Source of the DNA: Rahnella bruchi
Lineage (GTDB): Bacteria > Pseudomonadota > Gammaproteobacteria > Enterobacterales > Enterobacteriaceae
Assembly (NCBI RefSeq): GCF_003614975.1
Contig: NZ_QZWI01000003.1
Span: 186,001 to 250,000 of the forward strand
DNA: 64,000 nt
Direction: 5' to 3'
Both the position numbers and the translations under genes were made by a program. Shown here in pieces: positions 10,623-19,488 of this stretch (position 1 is the first letter of the stretch; the number at the start of each line of letters is the position of its first letter). The notes beneath the pieces are model-generated. The model saw nothing but the letters and a program-made list of their open reading frames with translations. It was not told the origin of the DNA and ran no database searches.

Positions 10623-10750
10623 CACCCATAGGCAAACGCCGCCCGTTTGAACGCACCGCGCAGGATAATCATCGCGCTTATGCTGATCATTATCCCCTCT
10701 GCACAAACCTGCGAATGTCCTTGCCTGGCAACCGATAAAGAGGTTTAGCC

Positions 10751-12910
10751 GTGTCCCGTACAATTATGTTGATCCCAACAGGCACCAGCGTTGGTCTTAC
10801 CAGCGTCAGCCTCGGTGTGATCCGTGCCATGGAACAAAAAGGCGTCAGCCTGAGCATCTTCAAGCCAATCGCTCAACCGCGTACTGGCGGAGATGCCCCT
10901 GATCAGACCACCACGATCATTCGTGCTAACTCCACCGTGACCGCAGCTGAACCGCTGAAAATGAGTCACGTTGAAACGCTGCTGAGCTCCAATCAGCAGG
11001 ACGTGCTGATGGAAGAAATCATCGCGCGTTACCACGAAAATACCAAAGACGCAGAAGTGGTGTTGGTGGAAGGTTTAGTGCCTACCCGTAAACACCAGTT
11101 CGCCAATGCGCTGAACTATGAAATCGCTAAAACCCTGAACGCTGAAATCGTCTTCGTTCTGGCGCTGGGCAATGATTCTCCGGCGCAGCTGAAAGAACGT
11201 ATCGAACTGGCCCGTTCCAGCTTCGGCGGCAGCAAAAACAAAAACATCACCGGCGTAATCATCAACAAACTGAACGCGCCGGTTGACGATCAGGGACGTA
11301 CCCGTCCTGACCTGTCTGAAATCTTTGATGATTCCACTAAAGCCAGCGTGGCAAATATCGATCCGACTCAGCTGTTCGCCAACAGTCCGCTGCCAGTTCT
11401 GGGTTGTATTCCGTGGAGCTTCGAGCTGATTGCTACCCGCGCAATCGACATGGCCAAGCACCTGAACGCACGCATCATCAACGAAGGCGACGTCAAAACC
11501 CGCCGTGTGAAATCCGTGACCTTCTGCGCCCGCAGCATTCCTCATATGCTGGAGCATTTCCGTCCGGGTTCCCTGCTGGTGACTTCCGCTGACCGTCCGG
11601 ACGTGCTGGTTTCAGCCTGTCTGGCCGCAATGAATGGCGTGGAAATCGGCGCGATCCTGCTGACCGGCGGTTACGAAATTGACGAACGCATCAACAGCCT
11701 GTGCGAACGTGCATTCCAGACCGGCCTGCCAGTCTTCATGGTAGAAACCAATACCTGGCAGACTTCCCTGAGCCTGCAAAGCTTCAACCTGGAAGTCCCG
11801 GCAGATGACCATCAGCGCGTAGAGAAACTGCAACAGTACGTGGCATCTCACATCAATGCTGACTGGATCAACTCCCTGAGCGCACATTCCGAGCGTTCAC
11901 GCCGTCTGTCTCCGCCAGCGTTCCGTTATCAGCTGACCGAACTGGCCCGTAAAGCCGGTAAACGCATCGTGCTGCCGGAAGGCGACGAGCCACGTACCGT
12001 GAAAGCGGCAGCACTGTGTGCTGAACGTGGTATCGCGGAATGTGTTCTGTTGGGTAATCCTGACGAGATCAAACGCGTTGCCGCAGCTCAGGGCGTGACT
12101 CTGGGTAAAGGCATCGAAATCGTTGATCCGGTTGTTGTGCGCGAAGAATATGTAGCACGTCTGGTTGAGTTGCGTAAAAGCAAAGGCATGACTGAAGTCG
12201 TTGCCCGCGAACAGCTGGAAGACAACGTGGTTCTGGGCACTCTGATGCTGGAACAAGGTAACGTTGACGGTCTGGTTTCAGGCGCGGTTCACACCACCGC
12301 CAACACCATCCGTCCACCGTTGCAGTTGATCAAAACCGCTCCGGGCAGCTCACTGGTTTCTTCCGTGTTCTTCATGCTGCTGCCTGACCAGGTTCTGGTT
12401 TATGGTGACTGCGCGATCAACCCGGATCCCACCGCTGAACAGCTGTCTGAAATCGCGATTCAGTCTGCCGATTCCGCAGCCGCATTCGGTATCGAACCAC
12501 GCGTTGCGATGATCTCCTACTCAACCGGTAACTCCGGCGCAGGTAGCGACGTTGAGAAAGTGCGTGAAGCGACCCGTCTGGCACAGGAAAAACGTCCGGA
12601 CCTGATCATTGATGGTCCGCTGCAATACGACGCCGCGATTATGGCTGACGTTGCAAAATCTAAAGCACCAAACTCGCCGGTGGCGGGTAAAGCGACCGTG
12701 TTCATCTTCCCGGATCTGAACACCGGTAACACCACGTACAAAGCGGTACAACGTTCTGCGGATCTGGTTTCTATCGGGCCGATGCTGCAGGGTATGCGTA
12801 AACCGGTTAACGACCTGTCCCGTGGCGCACTGGTAGACGATATCGTCTACACTGTTGCACTGACTGCGATTCAGTCTGCTCAGGCAGAAGCAGCGGTTGC
12901 GGCTAAATAA
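10751..12910 (+). CDS. pta: Phosphate acetyltransferase, long form
   Basis: Pta converts acetyl-CoA and phosphate to acetyl phosphate. The 719-residue enzyme is of the long enterobacterial type: an N-terminal P-loop-like domain ([17 protein letters not shown]), a central DRTGG-type domain (about 220-340, around [14 protein letters not shown]), and the C-terminal catalytic PTA domain from about residue 390 ([43 protein letters not shown]). The start codon follows an AAAGAGG-like ribosome site. A terminator follows the gene. Confidence 0.98.
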   Translation: MSRTIMLIPTGTSVGLTSVSLGVIRAMEQKGVSLSIFKPIAQPRTGGDAPDQTTTIIRANSTVTAAEPLKMSHVETLLSSNQQDVLMEEIIARYHENTKDAEVVLVEGLVPTRKHQFANALNYEIAKTLNAEIVFVLALGNDSPAQLKERIELARSSFGGSKNKNITGVIINKLNAPVDDQGRTRPDLSEIFDDSTKASVANIDPTQLFANSPLPVLGCIPWSFELIATRAIDMAKHLNARIINEGDVKTRRVKSVTFCARSIPHMLEHFRPGSLLVTSADRPDVLVSACLAAMNGVEIGAILLTGGYEIDERINSLCERAFQTGLPVFMVETNTWQTSLSLQSFNLEVPADDHQRVEKLQQYVASHINADWINSLSAHSERSRRLSPPAFRYQLTELARKAGKRIVLPEGDEPRTVKAAALCAERGIAECVLLGNPDEIKRVAAAQGVTLGKGIEIVDPVVVREEYVARLVELRKSKGMTEVVAREQLEDNVVLGTLMLEQGNVDGLVSGAVHTTANTIRPPLQLIKTAPGSSLVSSVFFMLLPDQVLVYGDCAINPDPTAEQLSEIAIQSADSAAAFGIEPRVAMISYSTGNSGAGSDVEKVREATRLAQEKRPDLIIDGPLQYDAAIMADVAKSKAPNSPVAGKATVFIFPDLNTGNTTYKAVQRSADLVSIGPMLQGMRKPVNDLSRGALVDDIVYTVALTAIQSAQAEAAVAAK

Positions 12911-12945
12911 GCCGCAACTTATGAACTGAAAGCCACTGAACGCAA

Positions 12946-12976
12946 AACGCCGGGCATAATGTCCGGCGTTTTTTTT
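12946..12976 (+). terminator. Intrinsic terminator of pta
   Basis: AACGCCGG (12946-12953) and CCGGCGTT (12963-12970) form an 8-bp stem followed by a run of eight T. It may also stop the convergent transketolase operon, although the T-run on that strand is short. Confidence 0.92.
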
Positions 12977-12989
12977 GGTCTCAGCTGAC

Positions 12990-13943
12990 TCAGAGTAAAG
13001 TTTTTGCGGCTTCCAGAATATGTTCAGCCGTCAGGCCATATTCCTGCTGTAAAAACTCCTGCGTCCCTACCTGACCATAACGCTCTTTCACACCAACGCG
13101 GCGCATCGGCACCGGCTGATTCTCCACCAGCACTTCGGCGACCGCCGAACCCAGTCCGTTATGAATACTGTGGTTTTCACAGGTCACAATTTTGCCGGTT
13201 TTTTCGGCGTATTTAATGATGATGTCTTTATCAATCGGCTTGAGGGTAAACATGTCGATGACCGCCGCACTCACGCCTTCTCGTTCCAGCATTTCTGCCG
13301 CTTTCAGCGCTTCAGCGACCATAATGCCGTTGGCAATCAGGGTCACGTCGGTTCCGTCGCGCAACACATTGGCTTTGCCGATGGTGAACGTCGAACCTTC
13401 CTGATAAACCTGCGTGGCTTGTTTGCGGATGGTACGCACCCAGTAAAAACCTTTTAAATCCATCAGCTGCAACAGGATATTGCGGAACATCACCGCATCC
13501 GTCACTTCCATCACCACGGAATTCGCCAGTCCGCGCACAATGCCCATATCCTCAAATGACATATGCGTACCGCCGTTATGACAGGCGCTGACACCCGCAT
13601 CAGAGGCGATAATCTTTACGTTATTCTTCTGGTAATCCAGCGACATAAATAGCTGATCGAAACAGCGGCGGCTGGCGAAAGCTGTAAAAGTATGCACAAA
13701 CGGCACGCGGCCGGTCAGCGATAAGCCCGCAGCCACACCGATAACGTTGGCTTCCATAATGCCGCAGTTAATTACATGGTCGGGATGATCTTTATGCACA
13801 CCGTCCATTGCCATTGAACTCATCAGATCCGCTTCCAGCGCGATGATCGGCGTGTTTTCTACAATCTTTTCCCGCACGGTATTCGCATAAACCTTACGCA
13901 TTTCTACCGCGTCTTTTTGTAATTCCAGAGAGACTTCAAACAT
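12990..13943 (-). CDS. Split transketolase, C-terminal subunit
   Basis: This protein corresponds to the pyrimidine-binding and C-terminal domains of a transketolase, encoded apart from the N-terminal half. It has 317 residues from the ATG at 13943, which has a strong GGAGG ribosome site and an 8-bp overlap with the upstream gene; a longer frame begins at 13970. The catalytic glutamate lies in CGIMEANVIGVAAGL near residue 75, followed by HTFTAFASRR and a conserved HNGGTHMSFEDMG loop. It is the last gene of the PTS/transketolase operon. The layout resembles AptB, the apulose-4-phosphate transketolase subunit of D-apiose pathways, but the substrate is not shown by the sequence. A similar gene set is, as I recall, present near pta in Salmonella. 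Confidence 0.9.
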   Translation of the reverse strand: MFEVSLELQKDAVEMRKVYANTVREKIVENTPIIALEADLMSSMAMDGVHKDHPDHVINCGIMEANVIGVAAGLSLTGRVPFVHTFTAFASRRCFDQLFMSLDYQKNNVKIIASDAGVSACHNGGTHMSFEDMGIVRGLANSVVMEVTDAVMFRNILLQLMDLKGFYWVRTIRKQATQVYQEGSTFTIGKANVLRDGTDVTLIANGIMVAEALKAAEMLEREGVSAAVIDMFTLKPIDKDIIIKYAEKTGKIVTCENHSIHNGLGSAVAEVLVENQPVPMRRVGVKERYGQVGTQEFLQQEYGLTAEHILEAAKTLL

Positions 13944-14775
13944 GGGTGGCCTCCAGCTCAGCGATCGCATTTTCGATTTCCAGTTTCACATCCGGCGTTA
14001 AACGCAGATGGTGCGAGTTCGCCAGTTGTTCGAGATACCTCACGCCCTGCCCTTTGATGCTGTCGAGGATCACCACCAGCGGACGCTGTTCGGCGTGACG
14101 AACCGGCGTCACCGCCTCGCTTATCGCTACAATGTCATCGCCTTTAATAGTCTGAACATCGAAACCAAACGCACTGAATTTTCCGGCCAGATCGAACGGT
14201 TTAATCACTTCATCCAGCGTGCCGTCGAGCTGTTGTTTGTTGTAGTCGATGAACAACGTCAGGTTGTGCAGGTTGTGATGCGCAATAAACTGGAAGGCTT
14301 CCCAGCACTGGCCTTCGTTGAGTTCACCGTCGCCAAGAATGCAAAATACACGGTTGGTGCGACCGCCAAGTTTGTGCGAAAGCGCCATGCCTGCGGCGAT
14401 GGAGACGCCCTGCCCGAGGGATCCGGTTGTGGCATCGACACCTGTCGTGCGCAGCCTGTCCGGATGGCTCGGCAATTTTGTGCCATTCTGGTTCAGCGTT
14501 TGCAGTTCACTGACCGGAAAATAGCCTTTCAGCGCCAGCGTCGCATACAGCGCCGGTCCCGCATGACCTTTGGACAGCACGAAATAATCGCGATCCTGCC
14601 AGTCTGGACTTTTCGGGTCGATACGCATCACATCGCCGTACAGAACAGCCAGCGTTTCCACTACTGACATACTGCCGCCATAGTGCCCGAATCCCAGACC
14701 GGTCAGCATTTTCAGCGTCTCTATGCGGATATGGCGGGCCAGATCACGAACCTCCTGGACATCTTTCATCTTCAT
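13936..14775 (-). CDS. Split transketolase, N-terminal (thiamine diphosphate-binding) subunit
   Basis: This is the thiamine diphosphate-binding half of a transketolase, 279 residues. It shows GHYGGSMSVVETLAVLY, the YFVLSKGHAGPALYAT block, SHPDRLRTTGVDATTGSLGQ, and the ThDP motif GDGELNEGQCWEA ending with the FIDYNKQQLDG asparagine. A second in-frame ATG two codons later (14769) has better spacing from AAGGA and could be the true start. It overlaps the C-terminal subunit by 8 bp, so the two are translationally coupled and probably form a heterotetramer. It lies 96 bp after the PTS IIC gene. Family comparison suggests a role on a ketose phosphate made by the PTS. Confidence 0.92.
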   Translation of the reverse strand: MKMKDVQEVRDLARHIRIETLKMLTGLGFGHYGGSMSVVETLAVLYGDVMRIDPKSPDWQDRDYFVLSKGHAGPALYATLALKGYFPVSELQTLNQNGTKLPSHPDRLRTTGVDATTGSLGQGVSIAAGMALSHKLGGRTNRVFCILGDGELNEGQCWEAFQFIAHHNLHNLTLFIDYNKQQLDGTLDEVIKPFDLAGKFSAFGFDVQTIKGDDIVAISEAVTPVRHAEQRPLVVILDSIKGQGVRYLEQLANSHHLRLTPDVKLEIENAIAELEATHV

Positions 14776-14871
14776 GGGTCCTTATTTTAGTGAGCACTTA
14801 TCCTGGCCTGTTATTTCTAACAGGCAGGACAGTGTTTCCCGGATGGAGTTAACAAACGTAGTGATACAGAA

Positions 14872-16254
14872 TTACTTCTCAGTGACTTCTTTCTCAGCCA
14901 CCGGTTTTTTGCCGAGGTAGTTCCAGGCGACCAGTACCGCGAAGATACCGACGATCAGTGCCATGATGCCTTCCTTCGACATGAAGCGCGCCAGATTACC
15001 CAACAGGATGCCGATAACGCCGAAGTCTGCGTCGGAGAACGTCGCGTTGGCAAAGCCCAGCGCACCGAGCACCGGCAGCAGCAGAACCGGCAGGAAGGTA
15101 ATGAGCACACCGTTAGCAAACGCACCGACCATCGCGCCACGACGTCCGCCGGTCGCATTACCGAAGACACCCGCCGTTGCACCCGTAAAGAAGTGCGGCA
15201 CCACGCCCGGCAGGATCAGCACCAGATGCATCTGCCCTAACAGGAACAGACCGACCAGACCGCCGAGGAAGCTGAACAGGAAACCAATCAGCACGGCGTT
15301 CGGTGCGTAAGGATAAACGACCGGGCAGTCCAGCGCTGGACGGGCATTAGGCACCAGTTTTTCAGAGAAGCCGACGAACGCCGGAACGATTTCAGCCAGG
15401 ATCAGACGCACACCTTGCAGAATGATGAACACCCCCGCCGCGAAGGTAATGGCCATGATGATGGCGTACACCAGGTAGTTCTGGCCCGCGCTGTAAGTCG
15501 CCTCAACAAAGACCTGACCGGCAAACACCGCCATAATCAGATAAATAATGATCATGGTGAGGGAGATAGAAATGGAGCTGTCACGCAGGAAGCTCAGGTT
15601 TTTCGGCAGATTCATTTCTTCAGTAGAACGTGAACCTTTGCCGACCTTACTGCCGATCCAACCGGATAAAACGTAACCGATGGTGCCGAAATGGCCGAAA
15701 GCCACGTCGTCGCTGCCGGTAATTTTACGCATATAACGCTGCGCCAGCGCCGGGAAGAACGCCATGATAAGACCGAGCGTCAGTGAACCGGTGAAGACCA
15801 GAGCAACGCCTTCGAAACCCGCCACAGTCAAAATGACGCTGATCATACAGGCCATGTAGAACGTGTGATGTCCGGTCAGGAAGACATATTTCAGCCGGGT
15901 GAAACGCGCTACAATCAGGTTTGCCACCATACCAAACGCCATAATTAAAGCGGTCGGCGCACCGAATTTCTCCAGCGCAATGGAAACAATGGCTTCGTTA
16001 TTAGGAATAATACCCTGAATATTAAAGGCGTGTTCAAACATACCGCCTAAGGGATTAAGAGAGCCCACTAATACCGTGGCACCACCGCCCAATACTAAAA
16101 AACCCAGTATTGTTTTGACCGTGCCTTTGACCACATCAGAAAAGTTTTTCTTCTGTGCCACCAGGCCGATTAATGCGATGAGCCCCACCAGTACGGAAGG
16201 CACTTTTAATATATCAACCACAAACTTGAGCGTTTCCTGGATAAACATATCCAC
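14872..16254 (-). CDS. PTS transporter subunit IIC, ascorbate (UlaA/SgaT) family
   Basis: This is a membrane permease of the L-ascorbate PTS superfamily. The 460 residues are almost wholly hydrophobic, with about ten to twelve membrane segments, and include family motifs such as GFLVLGGGATVLVGSL near residue 50, TGHHTFYMACM, and DCPVVYPYAPNAVLIGF. The length is close to UlaA (465 residues). It lies between the IIB and transketolase genes in one leftward operon. UlaA imports ascorbate, but none of the Ula catabolic enzymes (UlaG, UlaD, UlaE, UlaF) is nearby; the transketolase pair suggests a ketose or related sugar. The substrate is therefore unassigned. Confidence 0.92.
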   Translation of the reverse strand: MDMFIQETLKFVVDILKVPSVLVGLIALIGLVAQKKNFSDVVKGTVKTILGFLVLGGGATVLVGSLNPLGGMFEHAFNIQGIIPNNEAIVSIALEKFGAPTALIMAFGMVANLIVARFTRLKYVFLTGHHTFYMACMISVILTVAGFEGVALVFTGSLTLGLIMAFFPALAQRYMRKITGSDDVAFGHFGTIGYVLSGWIGSKVGKGSRSTEEMNLPKNLSFLRDSSISISLTMIIIYLIMAVFAGQVFVEATYSAGQNYLVYAIIMAITFAAGVFIILQGVRLILAEIVPAFVGFSEKLVPNARPALDCPVVYPYAPNAVLIGFLFSFLGGLVGLFLLGQMHLVLILPGVVPHFFTGATAGVFGNATGGRRGAMVGAFANGVLITFLPVLLLPVLGALGFANATFSDADFGVIGILLGNLARFMSKEGIMALIVGIFAVLVAWNYLGKKPVAEKEVTEK

Positions 16255-16297
16255 CTCGTTTGTCTATTTGTTTTATTTGTAGGGTTATTCAGTGCCG

Positions 16298-16579
16298 TCA
16301 GGACACTGGGTGTTTTTCAAAATGCGCAATCAGTTTGGTTTCAAGTTCATTAATATCGATAATGTTAGTGATAACAACTAACTGATTATCCGGGATGCTT
16401 GCGCTGGCGGCGATGTCTTTCGCCATCACGAACAGGTCGGCTTCACCGGGAATGGCAGAAGACAAATCGGAGTGCTGAACATCCGCCTGAATATTCAATT
16501 TCTTCAGCACTTTTTTAATATTCATTTCAACCATAAAGCTGCTGCCTAAACCGGAACCACAAATCGCCATAATTTTCAT
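16298..16579 (-). CDS. PTS subunit IIB, ascorbate/galactitol type
   Basis: This cytosolic phosphotransfer protein passes phosphate from IIA to the sugar. From the ATG at 16579 it has 93 residues, with the phosphocysteine at Cys7 in KIMAICGSGLGSSFM, typical of SgaB/UlaB. The open frame extends to 16696, but the extra 39 codons are unrelated to the family and the chosen ATG has an AGGTG ribosome site. It is 43 bp upstream of the IIC gene. Confidence 0.9.
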   Translation of the reverse strand: MKIMAICGSGLGSSFMVEMNIKKVLKKLNIQADVQHSDLSSAIPGEADLFVMAKDIAASASIPDNQLVVITNIIDINELETKLIAHFEKHPVS

Positions 16580-16705
16580 TTTATTCACCTGTTCATTATC
16601 TGTTTTGAAAGCGTAACATAGCGTATCAGTTGCCCGAATCCGGGCCACTGATTGTTTATAATTCTCTGATTGAAATGATTTACCCGGTTGCTGCAATAAC
16701 TCAAA

Positions 16706-17149
16706 TTAATAGCGGGAAACCACTTCCTGTATTTCACTAATAGTTTTAGCCTGATGGATTTTTTGCATATCTTCATCGCTGGAAAATAATTCGGCCAGCT
16801 CAGAAATCAGCTCAATATGACTGTGCTTATCGGGCGCGGATAACATGACGACGGTATAAACTGGATCGTTATCCTCAGAATTAAATTTCACCCCCTGCGG
16901 TAACGTCAGCAGCGATAATCCCAGTCCCTTTGCTCCCTCTTCCGGTCTGGCATGCGGCATTGCTATGCCCGGTGCCAGAACAAAATACGGCCCCAGTTTT
17001 TCTCGCTGCGCAAAAATTGCCGTCAGGTAATCCTGGGTAATTGTCCCTTCTTTCAGCAGTGGCTCAGCGCTCACTTCCACTGCCTGCCGCCAGTCCGTGA
17101 TATCCGTTCTGATCTGAATTCGTTCAGAGGTCAGCCAATCATTCAGCAT
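16706..17149 (-). CDS. PTS subunit IIA, mannitol/fructose/ascorbate type
   Basis: This phosphocarrier domain accepts phosphate from HPr. It has 147 residues, with the active-site histidine at His66 in APGIAMPHARPEEG and the second conserved histidine in DKHSHIELI. It resembles UlaC/SgaA. It is the first gene of the leftward operon IIA-IIB-IIC-transketolase N-transketolase C; about 60 bp upstream lies a proposed CRP-dependent promoter, with LacI-type operators around it. The IIB gene starts 127 bp downstream. Confidence 0.9.
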   Translation of the reverse strand: MLNDWLTSERIQIRTDITDWRQAVEVSAEPLLKEGTITQDYLTAIFAQREKLGPYFVLAPGIAMPHARPEEGAKGLGLSLLTLPQGVKFNSEDNDPVYTVVMLSAPDKHSHIELISELAELFSSDEDMQKIHQAKTISEIQEVVSRY

Positions 17150-17215
17150 AGTGATGCTCCGTTTTATTTTGAAGATGGCCGGTCAAATTTCCCCCAGACC
17201 GCACCAACGATCCAG

Positions 17216-17244
17216 ACTCTACTTCAGCGGTAGCGTTAACATCC
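17216..17244 (-). promoter_or_regulatory. Proposed promoter of the PTS/transketolase operon
   Basis: On the minus strand a TAGAGT -10 hexamer (17221-17216) lies 17 bp after a poor -35 (GGATGT, 17244-17239). The predicted start near 17209-17210 puts the CRP site centre at about -41.5, the class II position, which fits the weak -35. This is inferred from sequence alone. Confidence 0.5.
17228..17241. promoter_or_regulatory. LacI-type operator, weakest of three
   Basis: CGGTAGCGTTAACA agrees with the perfect palindrome at 17296 in 10 of 14 positions and keeps the TAGCG half. Its centre is 33 bp from the middle operator. It lies between and over the predicted -35 and -10, where binding would block transcription. 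Confidence 0.4.
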
Positions 17245-17259
17245 GTGATACATCTCACA
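17244..17259 (-). promoter_or_regulatory. CRP binding site
   Basis: On the minus strand TGTGAGATGTATCACG matches the CRP pattern TGTGA-N6-TCACA with one difference. Its centre is about 41.5 bp before the predicted start of the PTS operon. CRP control suits a PTS operon for a secondary carbon source. Confidence 0.65.
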
Positions 17260-17260
17260 A

Positions 17261-17274
17261 AGATAGCGCTACCA
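17261..17274. promoter_or_regulatory. LacI-type operator, middle site
   Basis: AGATAGCGCTACCA matches the palindrome TGATAGCGCTATCA in 12 of 14 positions, with the central TAGCGCTA intact. The AGCGCT core is that of GntR-like members of the LacI family. Its centre is 35 bp from the perfect site. Confidence 0.6.
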
Positions 17275-17295
17275 AACTTCTATCATTGAGATCTG

Positions 17296-17309
17296 TGATA
17301 GCGCTATCA
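17296..17309. promoter_or_regulatory. LacI-type operator, perfect palindrome
   Basis: TGATAGCGCTATCA is a perfect 14-bp palindrome with a central CG step typical of LacI-family operators. It lies between the divergent PTS operon and the LacI-family gene at 17502 and is the likely main operator. Confidence 0.7.
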
Positions 17310-17501
17310 AAAATAATCGCACTGCGGTATCACCGGCCAGCGGTTCGCGCAAATAACGGTATACTTTGTCTGGAATTTGCCGATAATTTACCGAATTCTG
17401 CCGTAGTTCCCGTTATGCCGGTCCTGCTGCGGCCCGCTTTTTTCGTTATGCCAACAGGTATACATTGTGCGCAAGATGCGCAGTTAAGGTCAGGATCGTG
17501 A

Positions 17502-18518
17502 ATGTCCATTAACAAGAAAAGACGCAGTACCGGAAGAGTCACGCTGGCGGATGTCGCCCAGCTGGCAGGCGTAGGCAGCATGACCGTTTCCCGCGCGTTG
17601 CGAACACCGGAGCAAGTTTCCGACAAGCTGCGGGAAAAAATCGAAGAAGCTGTCAGTCAGCTGGGTTATCTGCCCAATCAGGCCGCGAGTTCGCTGGCTT
17701 CTGCCTCGTCTAATACCATTGCGATGATTGTGCCCAGCCTGTCGGAATCCGGTTGCGCGGAGATGTTTGCCGGATTACAAAAAGTGCTGCAACCGGCGGG
17801 ATACCAGATCATGCTGGCCGAATCCCAGCACCGCATGGAGCGTGAGGAAAAGCTGCTGGAAACGCTGCTGTCCTACAATCTGGCGGCGGCTATTTTGCTT
17901 TCCGTCGAGCATTCCGCGAATGTCCGGCAATGGCTGGATAATCTGACCATTCCGGTGTTGGAAATCGGTGCGCTGACCGATTCGCCCATCGATATGAATA
18001 TCGGTATTGATTACGTCGAAGCGATGTTTCAGCTGACGCAGACTGTGGTATCAAAGGGTTATCAGAATATCGGCATGCTTTGCGCCAATCAGGAACAGTG
18101 GATTTTCCAGCAGCATTTGCAGGGCTGGCGTAAAGCGATGCTGAAAGCGCATATGTCGCCGCACCGGGTAATTAACGCCGCCGAGCCTGCCTGTTTTTCT
18201 ACCGGAGCCCAGCAACTGCCTGAATTTCTGCTGGCCTGGCCTGAACTCGACGCACTGGTTTGTGTGTCTGACGATCTGGCCTGCGGCGCGCTGTACGAAT
18301 GCCAACGCAGAAGAATCAAAGTGCCGGACGATCTGGCTGTGGTCGGTTTTGGCAATTCAGACGTCAGCAAAGTCTGTCAGCCACCGCTGACCACCATTGC
18401 TATTCCGCATAAAGAAATCGGCGTGCGCGCGGCACAGGCGTTACTGGCAAGGATTAATGACGAGGAATGGGAAGAGGTGACGATTGCATCGTCATTGTGT
18501 AAGCGAGACAGCTGCTAA
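17502..18518 (+). CDS. LacI-family transcriptional regulator of the PTS/transketolase operon
   Basis: This is a 338-residue LacI/GalR-family repressor, closest in type to GntR/IdnR proteins. The helix-turn-helix and hinge are at about residues 14-72 (VTLADVAQLAGVGSMTVSRAL, hinge around NQAASSLAS), followed by a periplasmic-binding-like effector domain (TIAMIVPSLSESG onward). It is divergent from the PTS operon, 352 bp from the IIA start, and three palindromes fitting this family lie between, so it most likely controls that operon and perhaps itself. The effector is unknown; a phosphorylated sugar from the PTS is possible. The ribosome site before the ATG is weak. Confidence 0.92.
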   Translation: MSINKKRRSTGRVTLADVAQLAGVGSMTVSRALRTPEQVSDKLREKIEEAVSQLGYLPNQAASSLASASSNTIAMIVPSLSESGCAEMFAGLQKVLQPAGYQIMLAESQHRMEREEKLLETLLSYNLAAAILLSVEHSANVRQWLDNLTIPVLEIGALTDSPIDMNIGIDYVEAMFQLTQTVVSKGYQNIGMLCANQEQWIFQQHLQGWRKAMLKAHMSPHRVINAAEPACFSTGAQQLPEFLLAWPELDALVCVSDDLACGALYECQRRRIKVPDDLAVVGFGNSDVSKVCQPPLTTIAIPHKEIGVRAAQALLARINDEEWEEVTIASSLCKRDSC

Positions 18519-18546
18519 AAAACAACGGGCGATAGTATATCGCCCG
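18517..18546 (-). terminator. Intrinsic terminator of yfcD
   Basis: CGGGCGATA (18526-18534) and TATCGCCCG (18538-18546) form a perfect 9-bp stem with a 3-nt loop; on the minus strand TTGTTTTTT follows. It lies between the convergent LacI-family gene and yfcD. Confidence 0.9.
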
Positions 18547-18557
18547 CGAGATGCTTA

Positions 18558-19172
18558 TCAGATATCGTCTTCGGCAGACGAATCTTCATCCTTTTTCACA
18601 CTTTCATCCGCCGGAGCTGCCGCTTCACGCGTCAGTGGCTTGCCGTGTTCTTTCTCGTTATTGCGCGTCATCCATAATGACAGGGCTTTAAGTGAATCTG
18701 GCGTGAACTCATCACAGCGTGCAGTGATCTCTTCCGGCGTCATCCAGCGTACAGCATCAATTTCTTCTTCCTGCAAGGCGAACGGACCGTGGGATACGCA
18801 ACTGAACAGGGCACCCCAGACGCGACATTTATTCTCTTCTTCGAAGTAGAACTGACCATGCTCGGCAAAAGGTACACCGGCAATTCCTAACTCTTCTTCG
18901 GCTTCACGACGCGCAGAGTCCAGAATATTTTCACCACTTTGCACCACGCCACCGGCTGTTGCATCCAGCCAGCCCGGGTAGAAATCTTTAGTTTCAGTGC
19001 GGCGCTGAATCAAAATATTTCCCATGCCATCGTGAACCACGATATAGCTGGCACGGTGACGCAGGACCTGAGCGCGCATTTGTTGTCGGCTGGCCTGGGC
19101 AATGACTTCGTTATCTTCGTTGACGATATCAACCCATTCATCCGTACTGATGTTTTGCTCTTGTTCTGACAT
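18558..19172 (-). CDS. yfcD: Nudix hydrolase YfcD
   Basis: YfcD is a Nudix-fold hydrolase of the isopentenyl-diphosphate-isomerase-like group; the substrate is not established. The Nudix box is [20 protein letters not shown] followed by ELGI, at about residues 78-101 of 204. E. coli YfcD is about 180 residues; here the C-terminus has an added acidic tail of about 25 residues (from NEKEHGK to SSAEDDI) of low complexity. It is divergent from yfcG. In E. coli yfcE and yfcF come next; both are missing here. Confidence 0.93.
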   Translation of the reverse strand: MSEQEQNISTDEWVDIVNEDNEVIAQASRQQMRAQVLRHRASYIVVHDGMGNILIQRRTETKDFYPGWLDATAGGVVQSGENILDSARREAEEELGIAGVPFAEHGQFYFEEENKCRVWGALFSCVSHGPFALQEEEIDAVRWMTPEEITARCDEFTPDSLKALSLWMTRNNEKEHGKPLTREAAAPADESVKKDEDSSAEDDI

Positions 19173-19488
19173 CCGCTGGAACCTTCTCTTTTAAGCGCTG
19201 GTCTATGCGCAATAAGTCTGTGCGCTGTGATTTTGCAACACGTCGATAATGTCCGGAGATTCTATCTGGGTCTGCTGGGTCGCTTCAATAGCTATGGGTG
19301 CGTTCATACTACGTAAAAGTTATGTTAGCCCACAAAGTTCGCCATCAGACAACTCTGACATAGACAGTCATTCATATGCATTATGATAACCTATAAGTCA
19401 TGATAAAAAGTTTGTGATTAACAATTCCCCATTGACCCATCCCGCCCCGCAAGTCGCGGAGTCTGATTACAACAACGCAGGAGGCAAT
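19173..19488. other. yfcD-yfcG divergent intergenic region
   Basis: This 316-bp stretch has no gene. It occupies the place of E. coli yfcE and yfcF, and no remnant of either protein is seen. It should hold the two divergent promoters. A strong AGGAGG ribosome site for yfcG lies at its right end. Confidence 0.5.
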
